From CAWGXG01 sp963826505 (GTDB lineage: Bacteria > Chloroflexota > Anaerolineae > Aggregatilineales > Aggregatilineaceae), in the NCBI GenBank assembly GCA_963826505.1, contig CAWGXG010000008.1, positions 806,001 to 870,000 on the forward strand: DNA of 64,000 nt, read 5' to 3'. The translations under genes and the position numbers were made by a program. The notes below the pieces were generated by a model that searched no databases, was not told the DNA's origin, and saw nothing but the letters and a program-made list of their open reading frames with translations. Shown piece after piece: positions 26,921 through 34,894 of this stretch. Positions within the stretch are counted from its first letter, which is position 1; the number at the start of each line of letters is the position of its first letter.

Positions 26921-27856
26921 TTATTCAAGATCCGTCACGGTCAAGGGTGCTCCCTTTTTGAGCCAAACGTCGAGACTGTACTGATAGGGCTCGCCCGCTT
27001 TGTATTTGAGCGTGCCATCCCTCAGATAATCATACCGGAACGAGTCGTAGTGGAGATCGGGTTCGCCGCCCTGGGCCTTGAGGATCAGAGCCATACCTGA
27101 CGGCACATAGACGTCGATTCCGCCGTCATCCGTGCGTAGATCGCCCTGAAGAACGTCTAGCATGGGCAGGTAAAGCGCGAGATTGCCGCTGTCAACAGTC
27201 AGACTGATTTGTTCGATTTTCAGCAAGCGCGAGTCTACGCTAACATCACCGCGTGTGCCGCTCAACGCGAGTGTGTCGATCACAGCGTCTCCGGGCAGCG
27301 TCAGCGTCAGAATACCGCGTCCATAATCTGCTAGCTTGGGGATGCTGTTCGGGGCGGTTTCCACCACCGAGAGAACGGCCGTGTCCCCTTCAACGGTCCA
27401 GTCCATGGTGACCACGCTCTCGCGGCTGCCTCGATATTCAGCCTGGACTAAGCGTGTATCTTCAACAGAGGGCGTGATGACGACACCCGTGCGCTTGAGG
27501 TTCAGATCGACACGAAGGTGCCCTGTATCAGGAGGCAGTGTCTGGTTCAAGGTCTCGACGTGATTGGTGCGCAGCACGTCAGCTTGATGCTGATAGCCAA
27601 ACCACACAACGCCGCCCAGAATCACAATCGTCAACAGCACACCGACAAGACTCAAGTCGACACGCCGCCGACCGAGGCGCAGTTTTCGCCGTGCCAGCAG
27701 CACGTCCACGCCGAAAAGGAACGTCAGTGCGGGCCAGGACCGCTTTAAGATGTCGCCGACCGCTTCGGGAAATGTGCCAACCACCATGAGCAGCCACACA
27801 CCCCCGATCCCCATGATGAGCAGGGGCCACATATTGTTACGTGGTGTACTGGTCAT
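26921..27856 (-). CDS. membrane protein with LiaF/toast-rack-type C-terminal domain
   Basis: The 311-aa product has four N-terminal hydrophobic segments (NNMWPLLIMGIGGVWLLMVV; SWPALTFLFGVDVLLA; LVGVLLTIVILGGVVWFGY), then a beta-rich outer or cytoplasmic domain of about 200 residues. That domain shows the right-handed toast-rack pattern (LTLTLPGDAVIDTLALSGTR, GDVSVDSRLLKIEQISLTVD, DDGGIDVYVPSGMALILKAQ). Such proteins partner PspC in envelope-stress responses in Gram-positive-type bacteria. ATG 27856 overlaps the PspC stop (ATGA) and has GGAGGG upstream, so both are coupled. Confidence 0.8.
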   Translation of the reverse strand: MTSTPRNNMWPLLIMGIGGVWLLMVVGTFPEAVGDILKRSWPALTFLFGVDVLLARRKLRLGRRRVDLSLVGVLLTIVILGGVVWFGYQHQADVLRTNHVETLNQTLPPDTGHLRVDLNLKRTGVVITPSVEDTRLVQAEYRGSRESVVTMDWTVEGDTAVLSVVETAPNSIPKLADYGRGILTLTLPGDAVIDTLALSGTRGDVSVDSRLLKIEQISLTVDSGNLALYLPMLDVLQGDLRTDDGGIDVYVPSGMALILKAQGGEPDLHYDSFRYDYLRDGTLKYKAGEPYQYSLDVWLKKGAPLTVTDLE

Positions 27857-28260
27857 GCGGCCCTCCACAACTGCTTAACCAACAACATAAATCCGAATAC
27901 GATGACGGCCAGCGGTAAGAACGCATCACCATTTTCGCCGCTCAATACACCTAGATTGCGTGCGAGAACGACCAGCCCCATGACAATAACCCCGCCACCG
28001 ATCAGGATGACCGTTTCGGGGTTTGCCATGCGGCGGCGCCAGGCTGAATCGTCGCGGGGGATATCCGCCAGTGTCTGCGGTGGCAGGATGTACCACAGCG
28101 CAAGGTATATCAAAATGCCGGTACCTGCTGTGAACAACCCCAGGACGATGAATGTCACACGCACCCACCAAGCATCAACGCCCAGATAGCCGCCCAATCC
28201 CCCACATACTCCGCCGAGGATGCGGTCGGTCAGGCTCCGTGTCAGCCGCTGCGATTTCAT
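27853..28260 (-). CDS. PspC-domain membrane protein
   Basis: The 135-aa product opens with the PspC signature: RLTRSLTDRILGGVCGGLGG, then YLGVDAWWVRVTFIVLGLF and GTGILIYLALWYILPP. Two more hydrophobic helices follow in the last third (VILIGGGVIVMGLVVLAR and FLPLAVIVFGFMLLVKQL). PspC is a membrane-stress sensor protein. Here it is the first gene of an operon with the toast-rack protein. It has its own promoter and a small inverted repeat upstream. Confidence 0.9.
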   Translation of the reverse strand: MKSQRLTRSLTDRILGGVCGGLGGYLGVDAWWVRVTFIVLGLFTAGTGILIYLALWYILPPQTLADIPRDDSAWRRRMANPETVILIGGGVIVMGLVVLARNLGVLSGENGDAFLPLAVIVFGFMLLVKQLWRAA

Positions 28261-28280
28261 TGAGTTAAATCCTTGCTGAG

Positions 28281-28326
28281 GTGTTAAAACACACTGACAC
28301 TATACCCTGTCTGGTGTTACGCGCAA
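28281..28326 (-). promoter_or_regulatory. promoter and possible operator of the PspC operon
   Basis: Read on the minus strand, TTGCGC (28321-28326) and TATAGT (28299-28304) have a 16-base spacer. Between the -10 box and the pspC start lies an inverted repeat with 5-base arms, GTGTT-AA-AACAC (plus strand, 28281-28292). Its position in the early transcribed region is that of a repressor site, but no regulator is known. Confidence 0.55.
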
Positions 28327-28419
28327 GTTGTTGAATAGGATTTCTGGCGCTTGCTTTGGTGCTAGGCTGGTGCGAGAATGAAGAAAATGGATCTGTGTGC
28401 ATGTAAGGAAATTCAACCG

Positions 28420-29268
28420 ATGTCTGAGTGGACGTTCAAGCCTGTATCTTCAGTCAACTTTGAACTGTTTACGGCAGCTTTCAATCGTGCCTACAGTGAT
28501 TACTTTATGCCGATTGTAATGACTGTGCGAGCCTTTCGCGCCCTGATCGAACGCGACGACCTCGATTTGTCCGCGTCGGTGGCGGCGCTTGAGAACAACG
28601 CCATTGTCGGTACGGGTTTGCTGGGCATTCGAGACACGATGGGATGGATCGGCGGTATGGGGGTAGTACCAGAACGCCGACGTCGCGGAATAGGCCGCCA
28701 GATGATGGAATTCTTGTTGGGTCGCGCACATGACCGGGGACTTTCCCAGGTATTCCTTGAAGTCATTGAGGCGAACAAAGGAGCGCACGCGCTGTATCAG
28801 CGAATCGGGTTTCAGGAGATACGTCAGTTATTAGTGTTGGATCGGAACCCGAAGACTGTGCCCGCGCCCATACCCGATTACCGACTCGAAGACCAGAAAG
28901 GTGTCTCGTTGCTGGCTCACTTCGCGGAGTTCCACGACGTGCCCAACTGCTGGCAAAGAGGCTATGACTCATTGGCCGGGTTAGGCTCCAAGATCGAGGG
29001 GTACGCGCTGCTCAAAGGCGATCATCTGGTGGGCTACGCATTGGGTTGGGCCGACAAACATGAGATTCGACTGGTGGACATCGCATCATCTCCTGACAGC
29101 GATCGCCACGCGGTGAGTATGGCCATTCTGAGTTCTCTTCATCGCCGCTATCCTAACGCTTATAGTAACAGCTATAACATCGCCGAAGACGATCCGGCAC
29201 TGCCCGCCTATCTCGAACTGGGATATACCATCGATCTGCGCCAGATTGAAATGCGCATCGATCTCTGA
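28420..29268 (+). CDS. GNAT-family N-acetyltransferase, two-domain form
   Basis: The 282-aa product has an N-terminal GNAT domain; the acetyl-CoA loop is in MGVVPERRRRGIGRQMMEFL, and the following strand-helix is FLEVIEANKGAHALYQRIGF. The second half (from about residue 145) has a weaker, GNAT-like layout (LVGYALGWADKHEIRLVDI, then SNSYNIAEDDPALPAYLELGY) without a clear acetyl-CoA loop, so it may be a degenerate second copy. The substrate is not evident. ATG 28420 is preferred because AAGGAA at 28405-28410 precedes it; ATG 28378 upstream has no binding site. It is flanked by unrelated genes. Confidence 0.88.
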   Translation: MSEWTFKPVSSVNFELFTAAFNRAYSDYFMPIVMTVRAFRALIERDDLDLSASVAALENNAIVGTGLLGIRDTMGWIGGMGVVPERRRRGIGRQMMEFLLGRAHDRGLSQVFLEVIEANKGAHALYQRIGFQEIRQLLVLDRNPKTVPAPIPDYRLEDQKGVSLLAHFAEFHDVPNCWQRGYDSLAGLGSKIEGYALLKGDHLVGYALGWADKHEIRLVDIASSPDSDRHAVSMAILSSLHRRYPNAYSNSYNIAEDDPALPAYLELGYTIDLRQIEMRIDL

Positions 29269-29382
29269 GGCTTAGCCGTGCGGAATTCCCCGGTTCAGCA
29301 CTATAGCTCTCTTAGGCGATCATTGGTCGAGCGGTGCCAGGTGCCAGCGGTGTTATGGCGTGGGACGTCGATTGTACCAAGG

Positions 29383-29874
29383 CTATTTGTACGGAGATCG
29401 GACAAAACGCAGGATCATCTGCACGCGGCCAAATTCAAGTTCATCCCCGTCTCGCAGCCGGTAGCGGCGGCGAGGCTCCAGCGAAAATCCATTGATGCGC
29501 GTGCCGTTCGTACTGTTCAAATCTTCAATATAAAGCGCTTGATTGTCGTCATCCTGAATGATAGCCGCATGGCGCCGGGAGACGCCGCCTTCCTGACCAC
29601 CATAGGGTGACAGGTCGAGATCAGGATAGTAGGTGGCGACCGGGTCAGAGCGTCCCAGTATGATGCGGTCTTTCACTTCAATACCAACAGTTGTCTGATT
29701 TTGGCCGCCAATTTGCAGCAGAAGTCGCCAGGGAGCGGTCAGCCGTGACGTCTGCGCACGGGCTTTTCGTTCCTCAGTCGGCATAACGGCATGCGGCACG
29801 CTGTCTTCGAGTAAAGAAGTCTCTCGTCTCAAAGAGTCGTCGGGGACGGGCCGGTCGTTCATATCATCGGCCAT
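29383..29874 (-). CDS. FHA-domain protein
   Basis: The 163-aa product has an acidic, Ser/Thr-containing N-terminal tail of about 40 residues and then an FHA domain (about 65-155). Key positions are present: ILGRSD, GVSRRHAAI, and LNSTNGTRING, with Arg, Ser, His and Asn residues used to bind phosphothreonine. It should bind phosphorylated partner proteins; no Ser/Thr kinase or phosphatase is adjacent, so the partner is unknown. ATG 29874 is chosen over a TTG at 29880. The gene converges with the GNAT gene and has its own promoter. Confidence 0.9.
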   Translation of the reverse strand: MADDMNDRPVPDDSLRRETSLLEDSVPHAVMPTEERKARAQTSRLTAPWRLLLQIGGQNQTTVGIEVKDRIILGRSDPVATYYPDLDLSPYGGQEGGVSRRHAAIIQDDDNQALYIEDLNSTNGTRINGFSLEPRRRYRLRDGDELEFGRVQMILRFVRSPYK

Positions 29875-29938
29875 CGGCAAGCCTTTCGCTGCAGTTGTCG
29901 CACTAAATTCTGATTCGACGCATTTCCTTATTCTTCTG

Positions 29939-29966
29939 ATTATACAACTTGCCGACAGCCTTCCAA
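29939..29966 (-). promoter_or_regulatory. sigma-70-type promoter of the FHA gene
   Basis: On the minus strand, a perfect TATAAT (29939-29944) lies 16 bases after TTGGAA (29961-29966). It is about 65 bases upstream of the FHA start codon, leaving a short leader. Confidence 0.6.
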
Positions 29967-30045
29967 AGTTGTACTCTGGTCATCTCGATAAACACTTGTC
30001 AAAATTTCCTTACAATTGCGGTTGTGAACCCCAACGAGCACATGT

Positions 30046-31698
30046 ATGGACCTTCGCAAGCTTGCCAAACAAATCGTGTTGAGTGATGCTTGTTGGTTGA
30101 TGGCCATCGCTGTAACGGTTGCGGGGGTAGTCGGAAGCAGAACACAAGTATCGCCAGCGCATTGGCCCAAGTCACAAGATCTCGGACCAGTCGAACCGTT
30201 GAGTGAGGCGGCGCTAACGGTTGCGCCTGGCGAAAATGCTGTGATCGCGCCATTTCTCACGACGAATACCCCGTTGGCTCTTTATGCGTTGGGTCCCACA
30301 TCGACAGATGGCATTTTGCCTTATAATGATGTGGCTCCGCAAGCGTGGCGCGTTTTTCCCGCCGACGCAACTACGTTTCACATCATATGGCAAGAACAAG
30401 ATAACCGTTTGCGAAGTGCGCTAATCGATATATCCGGTCAGACTATCCGCGGACCCATAGAACTTGACCGTGATATCCAACAGTATGACGCTTCCAGCCT
30501 GCCGGATGGTCGCGTGGCCGTGACGTGGGTAGACGCCCAACGTTATCTCAGGGCGCTCGTCGTCGATCGCGAGGGGCGACCAGGCCCGGTTTATTCGCCC
30601 CTTGCGGCTCGGATTGATGCGATCGCGGCGACCGCCGACCGAACAGGGTATATGCATTGGGTGTGGCTGACCTCTTCTGTGCCCAACCAGTGGATGCTGC
30701 ACTACCAGGCAGACGAAGCGCCAGACGCGAATTTTGATTCGGCGCATGATCTCCACACCTTTTCGCTCACCTATGGGGAATATCTGACAGGATTCAGAAT
30801 TGGGCTGGATGAGACACATGGCTACGTGTTTTGGAGCTCCAGCACCATTGCCCGTCCGGACATCGAACACGCGTTTGTCCTATCATTTCCGCTCGTAGAT
30901 CCTTCGCGCGTGACCATCAACCCACTGAATTTTCCGCAAGATTATCGTCCTGCATCTGCCAAACTTGAAGGAGACAACGTAATTCGTTACCTGGATCGCC
31001 GCACCCCACCGGATGGAGTTGGCAGTGTGAGATGGCTCCGACCGGCTCCAGAACAGTATGCGATCTTACCTGTCAGTCTCGTGGTGTTTGAGGATGGCGT
31101 GTGGTATCCCGTAATGGCCTATTTTCAGCGTGGAGCGCTGCTAGGTGAACAACGCCTCTCGCCGCGATCTGCCGAAGGCGGACCACCTGCTGCTACCCTA
31201 GTGTCTGATAACGAACTCATCGCGACCTGGTCTGAACTCGTTGGTCCGGAAGCTCGCCGGTACTCAGCGCGCATCATGCTCGATGACGACATGCCTCAGC
31301 CTGACGCGTCGAATGTTATTGCCCAGATCTTGGGGGGAGGTCTCGTCGCGCTCCCCTTTGGGTTGATCTGGTTGATCGTTCCGACGCTGTTGGTGATGTT
31401 CACTGCCCGTAATCTGTGGACTCTGAGATTTGCATATATTGTGTACGGCGCGGGCAAATTGCTGTGGCCCGGCGCGCTATTTGGGTTTGTCCCGCCCGTG
31501 CTGCTCCTGACGCATGTTTCCTGGCTGATCACGCCAGCGGGGACTGCGCTATGCGAGCTGGTACTTGCGCTGGTGACTCTCGGGCCGCTGTTGGCCGGAG
31601 GCATGCATCGAAGGCAAAGCCCAAGATGGTGGGTAGTCTGTGCGTTTGGGGATATGCTGCTGACCTGTGCTGTATTTGGCGGCAATCTCCTGACCTAG
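30046..31698 (+). CDS. membrane protein with large outer propeller-like domain
   Basis: The 550-aa product has an N-terminal membrane anchor or signal (about residues 14-30) and a long outer region of about 390 residues, then four closely spaced hydrophobic helices in the last 120 residues (for instance GGGLVALPFGLIWLIVPTLL). The outer region has repeated strand patterns such as TFHIIWQEQDNRLRSALIDI, GRVAVTWVDAQRYLRALVVD and MHWVWLTSS, suggestive of a beta-propeller. No enzyme motif is visible. It has no close ribosome binding site upstream of ATG 30046, and the next genes are separated by 300 bases, so it is a single-gene unit. Function unknown. Confidence 0.75.
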   Translation: MDLRKLAKQIVLSDACWLMAIAVTVAGVVGSRTQVSPAHWPKSQDLGPVEPLSEAALTVAPGENAVIAPFLTTNTPLALYALGPTSTDGILPYNDVAPQAWRVFPADATTFHIIWQEQDNRLRSALIDISGQTIRGPIELDRDIQQYDASSLPDGRVAVTWVDAQRYLRALVVDREGRPGPVYSPLAARIDAIAATADRTGYMHWVWLTSSVPNQWMLHYQADEAPDANFDSAHDLHTFSLTYGEYLTGFRIGLDETHGYVFWSSSTIARPDIEHAFVLSFPLVDPSRVTINPLNFPQDYRPASAKLEGDNVIRYLDRRTPPDGVGSVRWLRPAPEQYAILPVSLVVFEDGVWYPVMAYFQRGALLGEQRLSPRSAEGGPPAATLVSDNELIATWSELVGPEARRYSARIMLDDDMPQPDASNVIAQILGGGLVALPFGLIWLIVPTLLVMFTARNLWTLRFAYIVYGAGKLLWPGALFGFVPPVLLLTHVSWLITPAGTALCELVLALVTLGPLLAGGMHRRQSPRWWVVCAFGDMLLTCAVFGGNLLT

Positions 31699-31779
31699 AT
31701 TTGTCGATTATTCACAGGTATTTCACAGGCAGTCGTGGCGCTTACGGGAGGCTCCAGCTGAGGGCCGATGGTGGAGATG

Positions 31780-31808
31780 TTGACACTGGTTCGGACATCT
31801 CTTATACT
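31780..31808 (+). promoter_or_regulatory. consensus sigma-70-type promoter of a non-coding unit
   Basis: A perfect TTGACA (31780-31785) and TATACT (31803-31808) are spaced by exactly 17 bases. It is the closest match to the consensus in this window, yet no clear protein gene follows for 190 bases; instead a terminator lies about 120 bases downstream. Confidence 0.8.
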
Positions 31809-31814
31809 GGCCTA

Positions 31815-31961
31815 AACACTAAATATTCCTAACGAAAGGAGGCAGGAGATTGGCTCGCACGGAATAATTGGTGCGACTCCTGAGTGATAGACATGAGCTT
31901 TGGTAAAGCATTTTTGATGGTCGCCTAAAAGCACACTGGTTGGGTCCAGTGTGCTTTTTTG
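31815..31961 (+). ncRNA. candidate small RNA or attenuated leader upstream of the SWIM gene
   Basis: This is the predicted transcript from the promoter at 31780 to the terminator at 31929-31961, about 147 nt. It can fold: GGAG and TCGCAC at about 31846-31861 pair with GTGCGA and CTCC at about 31872-31881 with a 6-base bulge. A second hairpin is GCTTT-GGT-AAAGC near 31899-31911, followed by TTTTT. An SD-like AAAGGAGG near 31838 is followed only by a five-codon frame from TTG and, further on, an 11-codon frame from ATG, both too short to support as genes. No known family (6S, SRP, tmRNA, riboswitch classes) matches by eye. Confidence 0.55.
31929..31961 (+). terminator. strong intrinsic terminator before the SWIM gene
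   Basis: AAGCACACTGG (31929-31939) pairs perfectly with CCAGTGTGCTT (31946-31956) around a 6-base loop and ends in TTTTTT. It lies 38 bases before the SWIM start codon, so any transcript from the upstream promoter must pass it to express that gene. Confidence 0.9.
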
Positions 31962-31998
31962 CTTTCAAAACGGTTCTAAGTAGCCAAGGAGATATGAT

Positions 31999-32247
31999 AT
32001 GGACTACGGGATGATCGGCAAGATCGAAAAGGCCAAGCGCTATTCCGAAGAACGTGATAGGGTGCATTTCCTGTCGTTTCAGGTCACGTTTGATGGCGAG
32101 AATAATCCCCACACGGTTAAATATGATGGTGGACAGTGGGATTGCGATTGCAGGTTCTTCAAATCGCGCGGGGTATGCAGCCATACGATGGCAATGGAAA
32201 AGATTCTTGCCGACATGCTGCCGCAGTCTGTAAATTCCGAATCGTAG
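31999..32247 (+). CDS. small SWIM zinc-finger protein
   Basis: The 82-aa product contains a SWIM zinc motif, CxCx(8)CxH, formed by Cys49, Cys51, Cys60 and His62 (WDCDCRFFKSRGVCSHTMA). The first 45 residues are a beta-like part (HFLSFQVTFDGENNPHTVKY) that commonly precedes SWIM fingers. SWIM domains bind DNA or proteins and often occur in recombination or chromatin proteins; here it stands alone with no enzymatic domain. AAGGAGATATG gives a good ribosome binding site. No separate promoter lies between the preceding terminator and this gene, so expression may depend on read-through. Confidence 0.85.
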   Translation: MDYGMIGKIEKAKRYSEERDRVHFLSFQVTFDGENNPHTVKYDGGQWDCDCRFFKSRGVCSHTMAMEKILADMLPQSVNSES

Positions 32248-32284
32248 ATTGGTTGCGGCAACCGGGTATACTATCTTATAAAAG

Positions 32285-32316
32285 GCGACATGCTTGTACA
32301 CTCATGTCGCTTTTTT
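32285..32316 (+). terminator. intrinsic terminator after the SWIM gene
   Basis: GCGACATG (32285-32292) pairs with CATGTCGC (32303-32310) around a 10-base loop and runs into TTTTTT. Confidence 0.85.
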
Positions 32317-32394
32317 GCGCCATGGCGCGGAAAGTGTTGTGTCGTGGTGTACTTCTAGTGTGTTTCGAGACACTTCGTTGGCAAGGTGACCATT

Positions 32395-33422
32395 GTGGCA
32401 AATTCTTCGCGTCGTTGGGTAGCCCCGCTGCTGGGTATTGCTGTAAGCGTGGTGTTTCTGTATGTCGGCTTGCGCGGCCTCAAATTGGCCGATGTATGGC
32501 ACGACATACGGCATGTGCACCCCGGTTGGCTGGCAGTGGGGGTTGTGGTCTATTTTGGGGCAGTGTGGGGCAGAACGTGGCGTTGGCACTACTTGTTGCG
32601 GTCCATCAAGCCGATCCCGCTCAAGAACTATTTCCCGTTGTTGTAATCGGCTATATGGGGAACAACGTGTACCCGTTTCGCGCGGGGGAGGTGATCCGCG
32701 CTTTTGTCTTGAAGCGCAACCAGGATGTTCAGGTTTCGGCCAGTCTGGCGACGATCGTCATCGAACGTATTTTTGATGGGCTGGTGATGCTGATTTTCGT
32801 GTTTGTGGCGCTGCCGTTTGCGGATTTCAAGGCGGACTGGCTGCGCGATGTGGTGTTGTTCTCAACCCTGATCTTCTGGGGAGCCTTCCTGGTATTCCTG
32901 GTGATGGCGTTGCGACCAGACCAGATGCGCCGCTTCTACACCGCGATATTTGAGCGAGTGCTGCCCGAAACCATTGGCGCCAAGGCGATGGGACTGGCGG
33001 ATCACTTCATGACCGGTCTGGAGAATTTGCGCCATCCGAGCGATCTGGCGATGACATTAGTTTCTTCGGTGTTCATCTGGCTGACGGAGACCACGAAATA
33101 CTGGTTTGTCATGCACGCGTTTGATTTCCGCGTCAGTTTCTTCGTGCTGATGGTCATGACGGCAGTGGTTAATTTGGCGACAACACTGCCTTCATCGCCG
33201 GGCTATGTCGGGACATTTGACACGCCCGGCATCAAAACATTGATGGCGTACGACGTGCCGGAGACGATGGCGGCCTCCTATACATTGGTATTACACGCGG
33301 CATTATGGCTGCCGATCACGTTGTTAGGCTTCTTTTATCTATACCGTGAAGGGTTGGGCTGGCGTGATTTTAGCCGCGCCCAGGCCGCGATCGCCGTTCC
33401 TGAAGAACCACCATTGATGTGA
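32395..33422 (+). CDS. flippase-like membrane protein (LPG synthase transmembrane family; one apparent frameshift)
   Basis: The product belongs to the UPF0104 / lysylphosphatidylglycerol-synthase TM family. It starts at GTG 32395 with AAGGTG at 32383-32388. The first frame (to about 32640) has helices VAPLLGIAVSVVFLYVGLRG and LAVGVVVYFGAVWGRTWRWH; the remainder, from VIGYMGNNVYPFRAGEVIRA on, is in another frame. A single missing G in TTGTTGTAATC (32636-32646) restores family order PLLVIGYMGNN. Joined, it is about 342 aa with seven or eight helices. The family is thought to move lipids or glycolipids across the membrane. It overlaps the region of the following FAD gene, so they may share an operon. 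An upstream open stretch from 32136 in the second frame is a shadow and is not used. Confidence 0.85.
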
Positions 33423-33445
33423 AGTTGACGGTCGAGGAGGATGAT

Positions 33446-34771
33446 TTGGCGCGACAAGTGGCGATAATTGGCGCGGGCGCCGCCGGGTTGGCGGCTGCTT
33501 ATGATCTGCACGCCGCAGGGCCGCGGTCGATGTCTACGAGGCGGGGCGCCGAGATAGGCGGGCTGGCGGCGGGATTTCGTGATGAGGGCTGGGAGTGGAC
33601 GCTCGAGAAGTTCTACCATCACTGGTTCGCCAATGATGACGCCGTGTTGGGGTTGATCCGGGAGTTGGGCGCGCAGGACAAACTGATGTTTCCCAGACCT
33701 GCGACTTCACTGTGGCTGAGACGGCAAAATCTTCCCGATGGATCGCCCGAATATCGTCGCGGCGAATCTGCGACTGCCGCTCTCGTGGCCGGCGAAAATT
33801 CGATACGGCCTGGCCGGGCTGTATTTGCGCCTGACCAAGAACTGGATGCCGATGGAACGTGTGACGGCGGAGGCATGGCTGCGGCGCTATATGGGCGCGA
33901 AGCCTACGAGACGTTGTGGCGCTCACTGCTGATCGGCAAGTTCGGCGAAAATTACGACAAAGTCAATATGGCGTGGATGTGGGCGCGAATCTACAAACGC
34001 ACACCTCATCTGGGGACGTTTGAGGGCGGTTTCCAGGCTTTTCTGGAGCTGCTCGCGTCACACGTCAGGGAGCAAGGGGCCACTATTCACCTCAACGCAC
34101 CCGTTCAACGGATCGAGCCGCTAGCGGATGGTCGTCTGGCCGTGCAGGTAGGTGACAGCCGCGCCGAATATGACGCGGTGATCAGCACGTCTTCGCCTCA
34201 AGTGATGCTGCGACTGGTGCCAGAACTGCCAAAGGATTACGCCGCCACGTTGACCAATCTGAAAAATATGGGGGCGGTCGTCGTCGTGTTGGCGCTCAAG
34301 CACCAACTGCTGACGGATGGCACCTACTGGTTGAGTCTGCCGTCCAGCCAACCCGACAAGTCGAAATCGGAATTTCCGTTTTTGGCGCTGGTTGAGCATA
34401 CGAATTACATGGACGCGCGCCATTATGGAGGCGATCATCTCGTCTATTGTGGTGATTACGTCGCTCCGGACCATGTATATTTTTCGCTAAGCGAGGATGA
34501 GCTGGTCGAGCGTTTTATCGCCGTACTCTCCAGGTTCAACCCACAGTTTTCGCCGGAATGGATCCGGAAACGCTGGGTATTTCGGACGCGTTACGCTCAG
34601 CCAATCCCATTCGTAAATCATTCACAGGCACTGCCCGCGGTGCAGACCCCGATCAAAGGGCTGTATCTGGCCAGTATGAGCCAGGTTTACCCCTGGGATC
34701 GGGGCACCAATTACGCCGTCGAGATGGGCCGCAAAGTGGCTGGGCAGGCGGCGGACTTTCTTACCCTGTGA
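33446..34771 (+). CDS. NAD(P)/FAD-dependent oxidoreductase (several apparent frameshifts)
   Basis: The protein belongs to the amine-oxidase / protoporphyrinogen-oxidase-like group. The dinucleotide motif IIGAGAAGLAAAYDL is at residues 6-20, and the last part ends with RGTNYAVEMGRKVAGQ, the second FAD contact. Start TTG 33446 has GAGGAGG at 33434-33440. The reading frame stays open but two stretches are out of frame: about 33520-33550, where the expected VDVYEAG is in another frame, and about 33722-33895, where GKIFPMDRPNIVAANLRL and YGLAGLYLRLTKNWMPMERV are in another frame. That means four one-base indels in pairs. The substrate is unknown. It sits between a flippase-like gene and ugd, so a role in isoprenoid or envelope-lipid chemistry is possible. 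Confidence 0.8.
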   Translation: MARQVAIIGAGAAGLAAAYDLHAAGPRSMSTRRGAEIGGLAAGFRDEGWEWTLEKFYHHWFANDDAVLGLIRELGAQDKLMFPRPATSLWLRRQNLPDGSPEYRRGESATAALVAGENSIRPGRAVFAPDQELDADGTCDGGGMAAALYGREAYETLWRSLLIGKFGENYDKVNMAWMWARIYKRTPHLGTFEGGFQAFLELLASHVREQGATIHLNAPVQRIEPLADGRLAVQVGDSRAEYDAVISTSSPQVMLRLVPELPKDYAATLTNLKNMGAVVVVLALKHQLLTDGTYWLSLPSSQPDKSKSEFPFLALVEHTNYMDARHYGGDHLVYCGDYVAPDHVYFSLSEDELVERFIAVLSRFNPQFSPEWIRKRWVFRTRYAQPIPFVNHSQALPAVQTPIKGLYLASMSQVYPWDRGTNYAVEMGRKVAGQAADFLTL

Positions 34772-34894
34772 GTTTATTTGTATTCGCCGGCAGAGCTGTT
34801 GCGAAAATGCCCTGGTGCCAAGGTGTGCCAGGTTGTATAACGGTTGTGAATTGCGTTATGGCATGAATAACACGAGCTGCAAAGGACAAGATGC

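Noticed and set aside
31815..31961. Known RNA families for the short transcript (6S, SRP RNA, tmRNA, fluoride riboswitch, T-box)
   Set aside because: None of their conserved core sequences is visible.
32136..32640. Long open stretch upstream of the flippase body in the same frame
   Set aside because: It overlaps the SWIM gene and its terminator, has Cys/Arg-rich translation without family match, and the true N-terminus is in another frame from GTG 32395.
34800..34840. Inverted repeat CCTGG...CCAGG before ugd as terminator
   Set aside because: The stem is only five pairs and no T run follows.
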